Below the pieces are notes generated by a model, which did no database searches, was not told where the DNA came from, and saw only the letters and a program-made list of their open reading frames with translations. Below, one piece after another: positions 23,102 through 34,943 of a stretch of DNA of 64,000 nucleotides. This DNA is from Lampris incognitus (Eukaryota; Chordata; Actinopteri; Lampriformes; Lampridae). Position 1 is the stretch's first letter. Every line of letters starts with the position of its first letter. Position numbers and translations under genes: made by a program. The stretch spans positions 49,493,843 to 49,557,842 of the forward strand of contig NC_079215.1 of assembly GCF_029633865.1 (NCBI RefSeq), read 5' to 3'.

Positions 23102-23253
23102 AGGCGGGATATGTCAGAGCTCTCTTGCTATGATTTTGGTTGCATTTTCGTAAGTCCAGGTAACAGTTATTGAGCAAGTGCTGTAAAAGTAAAAGTTTCT
23201 TTAAGTTTTTCAAAGAGAGAGGACAGATTAGTCTGAAAGCAAACAGTTCAGCC

Positions 23254-24960
23254 ATGGGCAACACTTCCTCTAAAAAAGTGTTCAGAATTCCTGCTCTTAT
23301 CTGGCAGATGGAGAAAAACACCCTTCTGGCTTTCGCAGAGAGGCGGACGACTGCAGCAGACGAAAGCACAGAAATGCTGGTTATGAAGAGAGGAACGCTG
23401 AAGAAAGATGACTGTAACAAGGTCAATATTGAGGTGATTATTCTGGGAATTTGATTTTTTTTTTTCATTGCTTTCCTATTTTTGAAGAACTTGTCAACAA
23501 TCATCAAGAGTATGCAGATAATCTGGGCGTCTGGGTAGCGTAGCGGTCTATTCCGTTGCCTACCCACACAGGGATCGCTGGTTCGAATCCCTGTTACCTC
23601 CGGCTTGGTCGGATGTCTCTACAGACACAATTGGCCGTGTCTGCAAGTGGGAAGGCGGATGTGGGTATGTGTTCTGATCGCTGCACTAGCGCCTCCTCTG
23701 GTCGGTTGGGGTGCCTGTTCAGGGGGGAGGGGGAACTGGGGGGAATAGCATGACCCTCCCACGCACTACGTCCCTGTGGCGAAACTCCTTACTGTCAAGT
23801 GAAAAGAAGTGGCTGGCGACTCCACATGTATTGGAGGAGGCATGTGGTAGTCCGCAGCCCTCCCTGGATTGGCAGAGGGGGTGGAGCAGCAACTGGGACA
23901 GCTCAGAAGAATAGACTAATTGGCTGGATACAATTGGGGAGAAAATCCACACAAAAAAAAACAGTATGCAAATCTTAATGACAAATAATACTATCTTTTT
24001 CAGTGGTCAGAATTGGAGGAGGTGAAAAAGGCACGACTATCTGGATACCGTCCAATGAACCCCTGCCCAGTGTATGAGAAGAACACCAAAACTCTGTTCC
24101 TCTTTTTCATCTGCGTAAAGGGAACTGTCTCGGAGGAATACCAGAGGTACTTGGGCTGCAACAAGACCCGTCTCTGCTACATCAAGAGCCATAATGATGG
24201 CCAAGATTGGGAAGAGGTGCAGGACTTGACCGACAAGCTACATGATGTTATCAAGGACTGGACGACTTTTGCTGTGGGGCCTGGCCATGGTATTCAACTC
24301 AGTAGTGGTAGATTAATTATACCGGCATATGCTTATTTTCCCTGTGTGCCATTTAATTGTTCACACCCATTTGCACTGTGTTTGTATAGTGAAGATTCTG
24401 GCGAAACATGGAAAGTTGGCAATAAGCTTAAAAAAATATCACTAGAATGTGAAATGGCAGAGATTTTTGATGATGCAGGGCAGAGCTATGTTTACTGCAA
24501 TGCCCGCAGTGAAGGTGGCTGTCGAATAGAGGCTGTGAGTGAGAACAATGGAGAGGATTTCAGAATTCTAGATTCTGCAGATAAACTTGTTGAAACAGGA
24601 AAGGGAGGTTGTCAGGGAAGTGTGATTGCCTTTCCTGCGCAAGGTGAATCTGAAAATGCAAACAGTATCCCATCCCAGAACGCTAAAACTTGGCTGTTCT
24701 TCACCCACCCAACCAGTAATTCAAGTAGGACCAATTTAGGCACATATGTAAACCGGTCCCCACTAAAACCAAGTGAATGGAGCTGTCCCTGGGTCATTCA
24801 GAATGGACCCAGTGGTTATTCAGACCTGGCTTTGATTGGTGATGGTCAATTTGCATGTATAATGGAGTGTGGGGAGCAAAGTGAACTTGAACGGATTGCC
24901 TGTGTAGTCTTTACCTACAGGGATTTCACTGAACATGAAAAATCTGTGGTTTTTAGTTGA
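23254..24960 (+). CDS. neu3: Sialidase-3-like neuraminidase (two exons, 378 aa)
   Basis: This is a glycosyl hydrolase family 33 sialidase that removes terminal sialic acid, for NEU3 mainly from gangliosides at the plasma membrane. Exon 1 is 23254-23433 (60 codons, phase 0) with donor GAG|GTGATT; exon 2 is 24004-24960 with acceptor TTTTTCAG|TGG. The frame upstream of ATG 23254 is closed by a stop at 23161, so this is the first ATG. Seen in the protein: FRIP motif at residues 10-13, MNPCPV near 78-83, Asp boxes at about 122-129 (SHNDGQDW) and 189-196 (SEDSGETW), and VGPG at 151-154. The length matches vertebrate cytosolic/NEU3-type sialidases. The start MGNTSSKK fits an N-myristoylation signal. 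NEU4 or a fish-specific neu3 paralogue is the alternative. Confidence 0.9.
23521..23955 (+). mobile_element. SINE family A, full length, inside the neu3 intron
   Basis: The head tctgggtagcgtagcggtct (box A like) and gctggttcgaatccctg (box B) are followed by acacaattggccgtgtctgc, the actccacatgtattggagga block and the tail tggatacaattggggagaaa. It has the same orientation as the gene and takes up about three quarters of the 570-bp intron. Confidence 0.9.
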
Positions 24961-25289
24961 TGTCACAGCGACTGTTTCAATGACTGCCAAAGTATGTCCC
25001 TCCCTAATCAGCTTGCATGTGAAATGCTGCTTGTAAGCAAGTCTTTTGTGGTATCTTTTATGGATAAAATGTAATTGTAACTGATGGATCATCAGTTAGC
25101 AACAAAGGTAAATATACTCAGGTTCTCCACTGATACAATGAAATCTAAATCTGCTCGTCTGGCTATAACGCTAAATCGAGCCTTGAAGTTGGATATCAGC
25201 GTTGAAATATCAGTTGTTCACATCTGTCTTGCTAGTCCTTACCCAAGCTTTGCTGTCCTAAAATAATTCTGCCCAAACATACTGATGTA
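24961..25289 (+). other. Probable 3' UTR and flank of neu3
   Basis: No repeat or other gene is seen. I find no canonical AATAAA in this stretch; the first clear one is near 25943. The 3' end of the transcript is therefore unplaced. Confidence 0.4.
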
Positions 25290-25575
25290 TGTTCTGATGA
25301 AGGTCGAAGGCGACAGGTATGGGTGGGTGCAAGTCCATGAATGCTGGGATGGCATCCAGTGCCCCCATCCATAGGGTTAGTGGTTGTGTTAGGAAGGGCA
25401 TCCGACATAAAATTCTGCCAAAGCAGTGTGCAGGTTGACAAGACCATACCGGATCAGTCGAGGCCACCATTGGTGCTGTGCCCTCACAGGGTACCAGTGG
25501 AAACTATAAAATCTGCTGTGGCTGTGGCGACCCCTGAAAAACAGGGAACAAGCCAAAAGAAGAAGAGGAGGGAGA
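25290..25575 (+). mobile_element. 3' end of a non-LTR retrotransposon
   Basis: The segment gttaggaagggcatccgaca, then gtggcgacccctgaaaaaca and a terminal agaagaagagg tract, is a common fish LINE 3' end. Part of the same tail (gtggcgacccctgaaaaac, then agaagaagaag) recurs at 33630-33672. No reverse transcriptase is attached. Confidence 0.55.
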
Positions 25576-26394
25576 TGTTCTGATGAAGGCCTAATAGACC
25601 AAAAACTCAACTAAAAGTCAATATTGCATAAATCTAAGTGTGCGGAAGTCTTTTCTATCAGTTTGGACTCATTGATGCTTCCAGCAACTTAGTGAAGATG
25701 TAGCTGGGTGGAGCGGTGGTCAGTCTGCATTGTCTCCATCGCCCACTGGAAACCTCATCTTTTCTCCCTCCTAGACAAAACAGCATTTAATATATTCCTT
25801 TCTAATAGCTTAATGGTTAGTCCCTGTTTGTTTACGCTGAGCTGCTGCCAGACTCCTTGACTGTTGATTAATCTGCAATGTCTATTGTTCATGTGAAAAG
25901 TTCATTTTACTTCCTGATATAATTTGTCTGCATAGCACTTATAATAAACCTGATTTGTTTCAACTTCATACCGGATGCGTCTCAGGGGAACTTTTTCCTT
26001 CAGTACCGTAGATTTTCTTAATCGATCTATTGACTTTGCATTGCCTAACAGACAGCCTGGATACGTCTTGCTGCCTTCTCCTGACTACCTATGGGATTCA
26101 CAAACATTGTCCTTTGCCCCGATGGAATTGCCCAATTCAATAAGCGCTAAGCTTTTGGCAAGGCTTAACTCCTCCACCTTTATTGCATCTGCCCAGTCAT
26201 ATCCCTGTCTCAAGCAGGATGCCTCTCCACACCACTATACTAAATTTTGATTGTGTTGTTTCCTTTTAACAGTTGAGTTTCAACAGCGATGGCGAGAAAG
26301 GTTGGTTGATATTTCTGTAAAAAAAGAAATCCTTACATTTTAGCTTGCTGTATACTGTGATTTATGGGTAAGTAACTTACTTGATGGCACGGAT

Positions 26395-26752
26395 TGAGTG
26401 GAATGGTGGCACGGTGGTTAGTGTGGTCACCTCACAGCAAGAAGGTCCTGGGTTTGAACCCCGGAGTAGTCCAACCTTGGGGGTCGTCCTGTGTGTGGAG
26501 TTTGCATGTTCTCCCCGTGTCTGCGTGGGTTTCCTTCGGGTGCTCCGGTTTCCTCCCACAGTCCAAAGACATTTAGATCAGGTGAATCAGCCGTACTGAA
26601 ATTGTCCCTAGGTGTGAACGTGTCGGCCCTGTGATGGCCTGGCGGCCTGTCCAGGGTGTCTCCCCGCCTGCCACTCAATAACTGCTGGGATGGGCTCCAG
26701 CATCCCGCGACCCCACTTGGGATAAGCGGCTTGGATAATGGAGCGGAATGGA
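26395..26752 (+). mobile_element. SINE family B
   Basis: Head: gtggcacggtggttagtgtg, box B gggtttgaacccc near 26450. Body: gcatgttctccccgtgtctg near 26505. 3' end: tgggctccagcatcccgcga then gataagcggcttggataatg near 26725-26745. Confidence 0.85.
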
Positions 26753-26811
26753 AACTTGACAGCTGATTATCAAGTCCTTGTCACCATAATTTCACCTTTT
26801 TCTAAATCGTC

Positions 26812-27063
26812 ATTTTGAATGTCAAATTCTGGTGCCATCTGTTTGGGAACAGCGAGGAGTACAATGAACTGAGCAAACTTGCAATACTCCTGCTCACATT
26901 AAGCCCAGACACCTGCAGCTGTGAGCGAGGTTTCAGTTATATGAACGCTATTAAATGTCAAACACGAAATAGACTTGGAGCATGCTGCATTGATGCCTGT
27001 CTCAGGATTGCCACCTGCCCATACACAACGGCTGACTTTCCAGTCTCCAAGTTTTCATCATAA
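26812..27063 (+). pseudogene. hAT transposase C-terminal fragment, second lineage
   Basis: The frame contains CSCERGFSYMNAIKCQTRNR then CLRIATCPYTTADFP, matching the hAT dimerisation domain of ZBED/SCAND3-like transposases. No upstream transposase is present. Confidence 0.75.
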
Positions 27064-27299
27064 CAAGGTAGGGCACTGTTTTTTAATGTTAGAAGTGCTA
27101 TCATTTTAGAATCATGTAGCATATTAAAATATTTACTATGGCACATTGCGAGGTCTAGCATGCAATTATGTGTTTCTGGTAATATTTGACCACTTCAAAA
27201 TTTGTATGTCCGTGGTAAAAGTCGCATTTTGACCAAAAAGTCCATCACAACCTGACACGGTGATTCACCCCTGAATGCCAAGTGTTGTTATGGCATTCA

Positions 27300-27510
27300 A
27301 GACGCATCAACCGCCATGTGTGAAAACTCGTTCTCAGCGTTGAAAAACGTCTTTATCGACAGAAGGCTAACCATGTTGCATGAACGGAAGGCATACTTGG
27401 TACAGTTGTCTTTTGAAATTGACTGGACAGCAAGATTTCGCAATGAGTGGAAAGATGATGTCATGCGGAGATTCAACTCACAGTGGAATCGCTGCCTTCA
27501 ACTCTACTAA
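27300..27510 (+). pseudogene. hAT transposase C-terminal fragment, third lineage
   Basis: MCENSFSALKNVFIDRRLTM followed by HERKAYLVQLSFEIDW and NSQWNRCLQLY is a hAT C-terminal end from a different group than the fragments at 17376 and 26812. It ends at a natural stop. Confidence 0.65.
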
Positions 27511-27804
27511 TCGGTGAGTTCAATATTCTATTCTGTTTAGCAACATTATTGTGGAAGGTATCTGCTGTCCCATTTAAAGTTGTGTGGCTGGCTGCCACGC
27601 CACCCTATTTGTGAGTGAGTTAAGCGAGAATGCGCGTGAGATAATATTGCCACTCGCCGTAGTGGACGTGGACTGATGGGTATAGGGCCTACCTTTTCTG
27701 TATGGGACGTGGTTGTACTAAGATGCATAAGCTTGGAACGAGTCGCTATGTTTTGTTCCAATTAGATTGCAAGTCTTGATTTGTCTATAATATATTTCTG
27801 TCCA

Positions 27805-27925
27805 CCCATCCATCCATTATCCAAACCGCTTATCCTGTTCTCAGGGTTGCAGGGATGCTGAAGCCTATCCCAGCAGTCCAGCAGTCATTGGGCGGCAGGA
27901 GGGGAGACACCCTGGACATATTTAT
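27805..27925 (-). mobile_element. SINE family B, 3' fragment
   Basis: The plus strand reads catccattatccaaaccgct, gttctcagggttgcagggat and cagcagtcattgggcggcag, the complement of the family-B 3' end. The head is missing. Confidence 0.8.
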
Positions 27926-28029
27926 TGTTTGGGTGCCTTTGACGGTGGTCAGATTTGTAATGTGTGTTAATGCCCCCCCCCTTATTATTCACAATGCCCC
28001 TCTAACAATTTTTCCCTGGAGCCGGGGCT

Positions 28030-28190
28030 GAATAACAGGATCCTCCCACATGCTTGGCGAAACTCCTCACTGTCAGGTGAAAAGAAGCGGCTGGCGACTC
28101 CACATGTATTGGAGGAGGCATGTGGTAGTCTGCAACTCTGGCCAAGTACAATTGGCCAAGTACAATTGGGGAGAAAAGGGGGGGGGGTTG
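28030..28190 (+). mobile_element. SINE family A, 3' fragment
   Basis: The block tggcgaaactcctcactgtc through actccacatgtattggagga to agtacaattggggagaaaag is present. The gccaagtacaatt unit is duplicated in tandem at 28140-28166, and the head is missing. Confidence 0.8.
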
Positions 28191-29496
28191 GACAAGGGCA
28201 GATGTAAGGGGTGGCCAAGGCTACCCTCAATAAATACTTGCCCCCCCCCCCGTTTCCTCCTCGCAAATTAAAGTAACAAAAAATAGGTGCAGATTTTTTT
28301 GTTAGTGGTCAGGTCACATGACAATGAACACTTCATGATAACCATTGCGGTCTTCAATCGGCATTCCTGCAATTCATACAACAGAACTAGCAAGGTCAAG
28401 ATATTTCATTATTCCACCACAGAGATGTTTACAAAACCATAAATACTGTTCAGTAACAAGGAATGATGCAAAGATCGCTTGAGCACAATATTTTCAATTC
28501 TCTAAGACTGCCGACAGGTTTCTTATTGTATTACAGCCCAAACAATCATTTGCATTTACAAAATTATGTCTCATCATCCTCTTGATTGTGCAACTATAAA
28601 AGCTGCAATTTTAAAATAATTATAACTATAAAGAAAATAATTTCAATAACAATTTGACTGCCACCTTCCAAAAAAAAAATCACTGGCCCTTATTTGGCCA
28701 CTCCCATTCAAACATTTTCTACTGGTGCCTCTGGGGTTGGGGCCGGTCTCAGACTCCTCATATGAGATCTGGACTGGAGGAGCTAGCTGTGGTGGTGATA
28801 TAACCTATGGGGTACCCACTCATTGTAGCAGTCATGCCTGCATTCATCTCTCCTCAGCTGAAGTGACTGGCCTACAAACAGCGACCCCTGAGGTTTGTCA
28901 TGGATATCACTTTGGAGGGTCAACGGCTGGCCTTCGTCCCATAACTATGGAAGCTACCACCCTCTCTCTTACTGGAGAAGACAGAGTACCTGTGGCATAG
29001 GCGGCAATAGGGCATCAGGTATGGGGAAGCTAAATTTCCTAGGATTTTCATAAAAGAAAATTAGCTTAACCCATCAGCAAGACTGGCACTTACAAATAAG
29101 AAGGTTCTCATCTTGCTAAAATACGACTCAGTGGATCTTAATATATTTATTAGAACTGTGAGCATTTGATTCAAAATTACAATCAAATTTCCTATTAGGC
29201 CTATATGTTATTATGGCTGGTGTCATCAAACTGGGATGGCACAGCAGAATAATTCCGTTCATTCTTCATACAGGTTAACATTCATTTATCCTGAGGTGAC
29301 TTTACCTTTACCAGTCAGAGATGTTTGTTTTGTTGTTTAAGAGGATCACAGTCACACATCTCAGAATGAAACGGGTGTTTGCGTGTACCTATAATCTGCA
29401 GCTGGTGGACAGAGGATCTCAAACTTGTACTTATTATAACCCCCCCCCGCCCATGGCGCCGCGTGACTGCTGCTGTGGGCTATGCAGCAGAAATTG
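28191..29496. other. Intergenic DNA, no gene recognised
   Basis: A 91-codon open frame (28725-29000, + strand) has no domain I recognise. G and C homopolymer runs occur near 28180 and 28240. Nothing else is supported. Confidence 0.45.
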
Positions 29497-30375
29497 TGGT
29501 CACTCACTCACTCTCTCTCACTCGATGGCGGTGGGTAAGAGCAGAGAGACAGGTAAAGGTATTCAGGTATTCTGTTGTTATTCTGTTATTTCACTCACTC
29601 AATCACTCTCATTCTCAATCAATCACTCTCACTCACTCACTCAACCACTCCCGCTTACTCACTCACTCAATCAATCACACTTACTCTCACTCACTGTCAC
29701 TCTCTCACTCACTCACTCTCGCTGGCTCACTTGCTCACTCACTCGCTTGCTCACTCACTCGCTTGCTGACTTACTCAATCACTCTCTCTCTCACTCAGTC
29801 ATTCAATTACTCTTTTGCTCACACTCCTCATTCAATCACACTTACTCTCACTCACTCACTGTCTCACTCGCTCGCCCTCACTCACTCACTCACTCAGTCA
29901 CTCTCTCGTTCAGTCACTCCTCATTCAATCACTTTCACCCACTCACTCACTCACTCGCTTGCTCACTCACTCACTCACTCACTTTCACTCGCTCACTTGC
30001 TCACTCACTCTCTCTCACTCAATTACTCTTTTCCTCACTCACCCCTCATTCAATCACACTTACTCTCACTCACTCACCCAGTCTCACTCGCTCGCTCTCA
30101 CTCACTCACTCACTCACTCACTCACTCACTCACTCACTCACTCACTCACTCACTCTGTCACTCCTCATTCAATCACTTTCACCCACTCACTCACTCACTC
30201 TTCCTCACTCACTCTTCCTCACTCACTCACTCACTCAATCAATCTCGCTCTCTCATTTGCGCACTCACTCACTTACTCGCTCTCGCTTGCTCATTTGCTC
30301 ACTCACCCACACTCACTCACTCTCCCTCTAACTCACTCAATCACTCTAACTCTCCTGCTCACTCACTCACTCATT
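29497..30375 (+). repeat. (ACTC)n satellite with higher-order units
   Basis: About 880 bp of CACT/ACTC repeats are interspersed with variant blocks. The block ctcattcaatcacacttact recurs at about 29827 and 30047 and ctcattcaatcactttcacc at about 29918 and 30165, suggesting higher-order units of roughly 220-250 bp. Three frames stay open for 190-336 codons of Ser/Leu/Thr/His peptides because the unit lacks stops; these are not genes. Confidence 0.9.
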
Positions 30376-31204
30376 TATGGATAACCTGAGGCACCTTTAT
30401 CGGGACGCGCTTGCAACTCTCACCAGGTGTGCCGTGGGTCTGGACGGTTTCGTGCTTGTTATTTTACCAACACATTATAGACATAATTCATTGCGAGGTG
30501 AAAATGAAAATAGTCATAGCTTTTTCCACCTCAGTGACTAGGCTATTACAACTATCTAACAGTACACCAGGTACGAAATGAAATGAACAGCTATGCGAGT
30601 GTAAGTGCATGTTATTGTACACTTGGATAGTGTACATTGGTTGGTATTGAAATAGAACAAGCAGAAATAAAATCCATAACAAGAACGTTCAAGAAACAAT
30701 ATTTATGAATTTTGAAATAATAATGATAATGTCCCAGCTTCTGGACCTCCATCCTGCGTCTTCCCGTGATATAAGTAAGGCTAGTAGTAGTGAGTGTTAA
30801 TGTTTATCAGTACTTACTGCCCAATAAAAACATGATTTTGTTGAAGGTCACATTTTTTTTCGGTGATAATTTTCTGCTAGCCTCTTAATAGCGCCGCCTG
30901 TGTTCTGTGGGCTCTCCAGCTGCAGATCCTTTTCCCGTTCTCTTCTTGTTTTTCCTCGCGGAACTTGAGAAAGTCCAGTCAGCATCTGCCTCCCAGAAGT
31001 CCAGGTCGGTGTAAAACCGGATGTTTTCAAGCTCTGCAGAAGCCTTCACACTAATTAGATGTGACAGTACCAAGGGAGAGGTTTTGCCAAAGAACTTGGT
31101 TGTATTAACATGTAGCATTCAAAGGATCTAGCCTGTTCAAATGACAGTGGATCAGTCGGTGTTGCCGACATAAGAAATGAAATGATATGGTGGCGGAAAG
31201 CACT
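30376..31204. other. Intergenic DNA, no gene seen
   Basis: AT-rich with short unsupported frames on both strands. No domain, repeat or RNA structure is recognised. Confidence 0.45.
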
Positions 31205-31312
31205 TAGAGAGCCCTGTGATGGCCTGGCGGCCTGTCCAGGGTGTCTCCCCGCCTGCCTCCCAATGACTGCTGGGATAGGCTGTGGCATCCCCGCGACCCT
31301 GAGAGCAGGAAG
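31205..31312 (+). mobile_element. SINE family B, 3' fragment
   Basis: The sequence gccctgtgatggcctggcgg to gcatccccgcgaccctgaga is the 3' third of the family-B body; head and first body are absent. Confidence 0.8.
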
Positions 31313-31439
31313 ATTTTTACTTCTCACAACCCAACACTATTAATAAGTGTCAAGTTTAGTTACACAGCCCTCACCACACAGCTAGTCTCTAAGGACCCTG
31401 CATGCCCACCGTGAAAACAGGTACAGTAGAAACCGGAAA

Positions 31440-31572
31440 CCGCCATGCTTAGATCCTCGATTCAGACGAGGAAAAGCTCCAAAGAACAACCTTTATAGAA
31501 AAAAATAGGAGAAACCTCAAGAAAAGCGATGAAAGGAGGGATCCCTCTCCCAGGGCCGACAGATGTGCAACA
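31440..31572 (+). repeat. Interspersed repeat fragment (family D)
   Basis: The run gaggaaaagctccaaagaac, aaaaataggagaaacctcaa and gggatccctctcccaggg is part of a fish repeat also seen at 37135-37290 (its start) and 60770-60975. Confidence 0.55.
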
Positions 31573-32239
31573 GGTGCTCAGTGGGCAAGGTAGAAGCAGG
31601 AAAATTGGCAAACAGATTTAGACATAAAATGCACAATGAAAACACTTGATGACCACACTTAATGACAAAGAAACATTGCAAAGCGCAAGGCAAGTCAAAA
31701 CTCTGCAGGCCTGCCATGAGAATGAGCTGAGACTGGGATACCACCTGCAGGAGCACGTGAAACATCACCCCCATCACCACAAACGCACCACCATCCTACA
31801 CACCGCAGACCCACAGCAGACTCACAAAGACAGAGCGGACACAAACAAAGCAAAAGCAAACACCAAGTAGACAATTTTCAGTCAGGTGGGTTAATGATAA
31901 ATAAAGACTGAATTATTAACCTATCACTGGTAATTAATGGTGTGGTTTGGCTCTCTGAAGGTAACAATATGGCTGCTTTATATCAACTCTCTCAGATGTA
32001 CTTAAACATAGCAAAATGCAGCTGGTTTTCAGATCAGAACTTTTTGTTTAGTGAAGAGTCTTGAGGGAATGTGAAAGGCCTCATAGTGACAGACTGTGTG
32101 GTAATTTCTCAGAAAACAAAATGAATTATGTATACTGAAAGGCTTTAAGGGCCATTTGCATTACACATTTCTAACCCATAATCCTTGAATTTCAAACCCG
32201 AGGTCCTTAATTCAGGGATTCATCTCATGAAAATTGTGT

Positions 32240-32692
32240 TTTTTGTTTTTGTTTTTTGGATCCCCCCCCTTTTCTCCCCAATTGTACCTGGCCAATCACC
32301 CCACTCTCCGAGCTGTCCCGGTTGCTGTTCCACCCCCTCTGCTGATTTGGGGAGGGCTGCAGACTACCACATGTCTCCTGCGATACATGTGGAGTCACCA
32401 GCCGCTTCTTTTCACCTGACAGTGAGGAGTTTCGCCAGGGGTACGTAGCATGTGCGAGGATCACACTATTCCCCCCAGTCCCCCTCCCCCCCGAATGGCG
32501 CCCCGACCAACCAGAAGAGGCACTACTGCAGTGACTAGGACAAATACCCACATCTGGCTTCCCACCTGCAGACACAGCCAATTGTGTCTGTAGGGACACC
32601 CCACCAAGCTGGAGGTAACACGGGGATTGGAACCAGTGATCCCCATGTTGGTAGGCAACGGAATAGACCGCTACGCTACTCGGACGCCCCAT
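32240..32692 (-). mobile_element. SINE family A, full length
   Basis: The minus-strand head (gtccgagtagcgtagcggtc, box B near 32625) through acacaattggctgtgtctgc to the 3' tail gtacaattggggagaaaa is present. Short direct repeats atgaaaat occur on both sides (32227 and 32690), a plausible target-site duplication. Confidence 0.85.
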
Positions 32693-33201
32693 GAAAATGT
32701 TTCTAAACAAGAATTTGTTTTAATGTCATCATTTAAAAATATCCAGATGATGTCAAATGTTGTTTCATTTACAACTTTTTTCTATGAGAACGTCTGAAAA
32801 ATATCCCAGAGCCTGAGCAGGCTCAGCCTTGTTGGCTGCCATCGGCACAATGATGGGTGCACTAATCGATTATTGTTTGGTAAAGAAGTCAGTTAGGCCC
32901 ACATTCATTCTGCTAATGCCTATTCCTGCCTTATTCGATGATGTAGCCTCAAAAAACAAAAAAAAACCAAAAAAACACAAGACCAGCCATTGACCATAGT
33001 AATATATAGTAATGCGCAATTCCCAGTTGTGGAAACTGTATTGACATGAGCACAGCCAAGTCACTGTGCCAGCACACTTTGGCAAACACAGTGTTACACC
33101 TTTGACTACGAGTTGAAGTGGTAAATATTAGGCGGTAGGGTGGCACTGAGGCCTTATGAACTCACAGGTAAAGGTATCATTCATGTTTCTTATGTTATAA
33201 T

Positions 33202-34500
33202 CAGAGTTGGGAGGGGGGGTTACTTTATAAATCTATTCCATTACAATTACAAATTACCTGTTGAAAAATGTATTCGGTAACTTACTCTAGGTATCACAAT
33301 ATTAAAGTAATGTAATCTGGCTACTTTCGGTTACTTTTGGATTACCTCAATGACAAATATGAAAAAGAAAAAAAAGATGTCAATAGCATGACTTTTACTT
33401 AAGAGCATTTTGTAAGAAAACAAAACAGTGTAACCTTAGAAAGGCCAACGGGGAGACCAAACTCTTATGCATGAAAACATGGAGCAAAAAGGCAAACAGA
33501 AAATGCTGTTTTAGATTACATGTTAGATTAAAGGCACCCACACCCACCCTCTCTTTTTAGGCCTGCTACGTGAATTAAGAGTATCCACAGTGGGTTTTTT
33601 TCTTTCTTTTTTAATTAACAAGTCCGTTGTGGCGACCCCTGAAAAACAGGGAACAAGCTAAAAGAAGAAGAAGGAATCAAGTGTCCACATAATGAACCGT
33701 CAACAAGAACATCATAAAGTAAATGCAGGCAGTAGGCCTGTGGAAATTAAAGTATAGTTTATGTTGTCCTTCGGATGAGATGTTAAATCGAGGTCCTGAC
33801 TCACTGTGGTCATTAAAGATCCCATGGCACTTATCACAAAGAGTAGGGGTTTCCTTGGTGTCCTGGCAAAATTCCCAATCTGGCTCCTCCATCTGGCCAC
33901 CTAGTCTACCCCCCCCCGCGCCATGTAATTGGCTCAATGAGTCCTCCCTCTCCACCTCAAGCTGATGTCTGGTGAGCGTTCTGGTGCAAAATGGCTGCCG
34001 TGCATCACCCAGGTGGGTGCTACACATTGGTGGTGGTTCAAGTGAGTTACCCCCATTCGACGTGAAGTGCTTTGGGTGGCTTGAAAAGTGGTATATAAAT
34101 GTAATGATTATTATTATAAGGGACACTAAACCCTATCCCATCTCGGCTCCCACCACCACCACATACCCAGGCCCCATGACCCCCCACCTCAATGGAAAAA
34201 GTTGCTTTTATTTTTAATGGATAGCAATTTCCCTGACTCTATGGATGCACACAAAATGAGGTGTTAGTTCAGCTTGTGGCAGGCTTGAAAGGTTCATGTA
34301 AATGGAAATATCCAGTAGGCTAGACACCTGCCTACAGTAAGTAGACCTGTCAGAGTAATGCCTCCAGAAAACACACATGTAGCGCCATAATGACTCAGTT
34401 AAGTGCTTTATTGGCACTGCTTTTTCTATTACTGTACTGGAACACGGTTACATTTTTTCTTGTAACACCCATTACTGTATTATATTACTCCCCAAGCCTG
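33202..34500. mobile_element. Degenerate hAT-like element with nested insertions
   Basis: Inverted ends read cagagttgggag...ttac on the left and attactccccaagcctg on the right, the TIR of a common fish element. The flanking octamers gttataat and gttatttc match at only 5 of 8 positions. The interior holds a LINE 3' tail (33620-33680) and a SINE-like repeat (33755-34115). No transposase remains. Confidence 0.45.
33755..34115 (+). repeat. Interspersed repeat family C
   Basis: The sequence ttcggatgagatgttaaatc, gatcccatggcacttatcac, aaaatggctgccgtgcatca and the 3' end gtgctttgggtggcttgaaa with tatataaatgtaatgatta is a widespread fish retroposon. A reverse copy lies at 41790-42515. Confidence 0.75.
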
Positions 34501-34629
34501 GTTATTTCGCCCCAAGGTGGCGAAAATGTATCAGTAATTATTTGATGATGTTTGAGTCATTAGGTAAATAAAACTTCAGAGCTCAATTCTGAATAAGAAC
34601 CCAAATCCTTTAAAACATCATAATGATCA

Positions 34630-34847
34630 GTTAGTAGCAGCATGGTGGCGCAGTGGTTAGCGCGGTCACCTCACAGCATGAAGGTCCTGGGTTCGAGCCC
34701 TGGGGTAGCCCAACCTTGGGGGGTCGTCCCGGGTCGTCCTCTGTGTGGACCTTGCATGTTTTCCCCATGTCTGCGTGGGTTTCCTCCCACAGTCCAAAGA
34801 CATGTAGGTCAGGTGAATTGGCCACACTAAATTGCCCCTAGGTATGA

Positions 34848-34943
<96 letters not shown>

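Noticed and set aside
29321-30389. Overlapping open frames of 189-336 codons
   Set aside because: All are produced by a stop-free ACTC repeat read in three frames; the peptide is low complexity.
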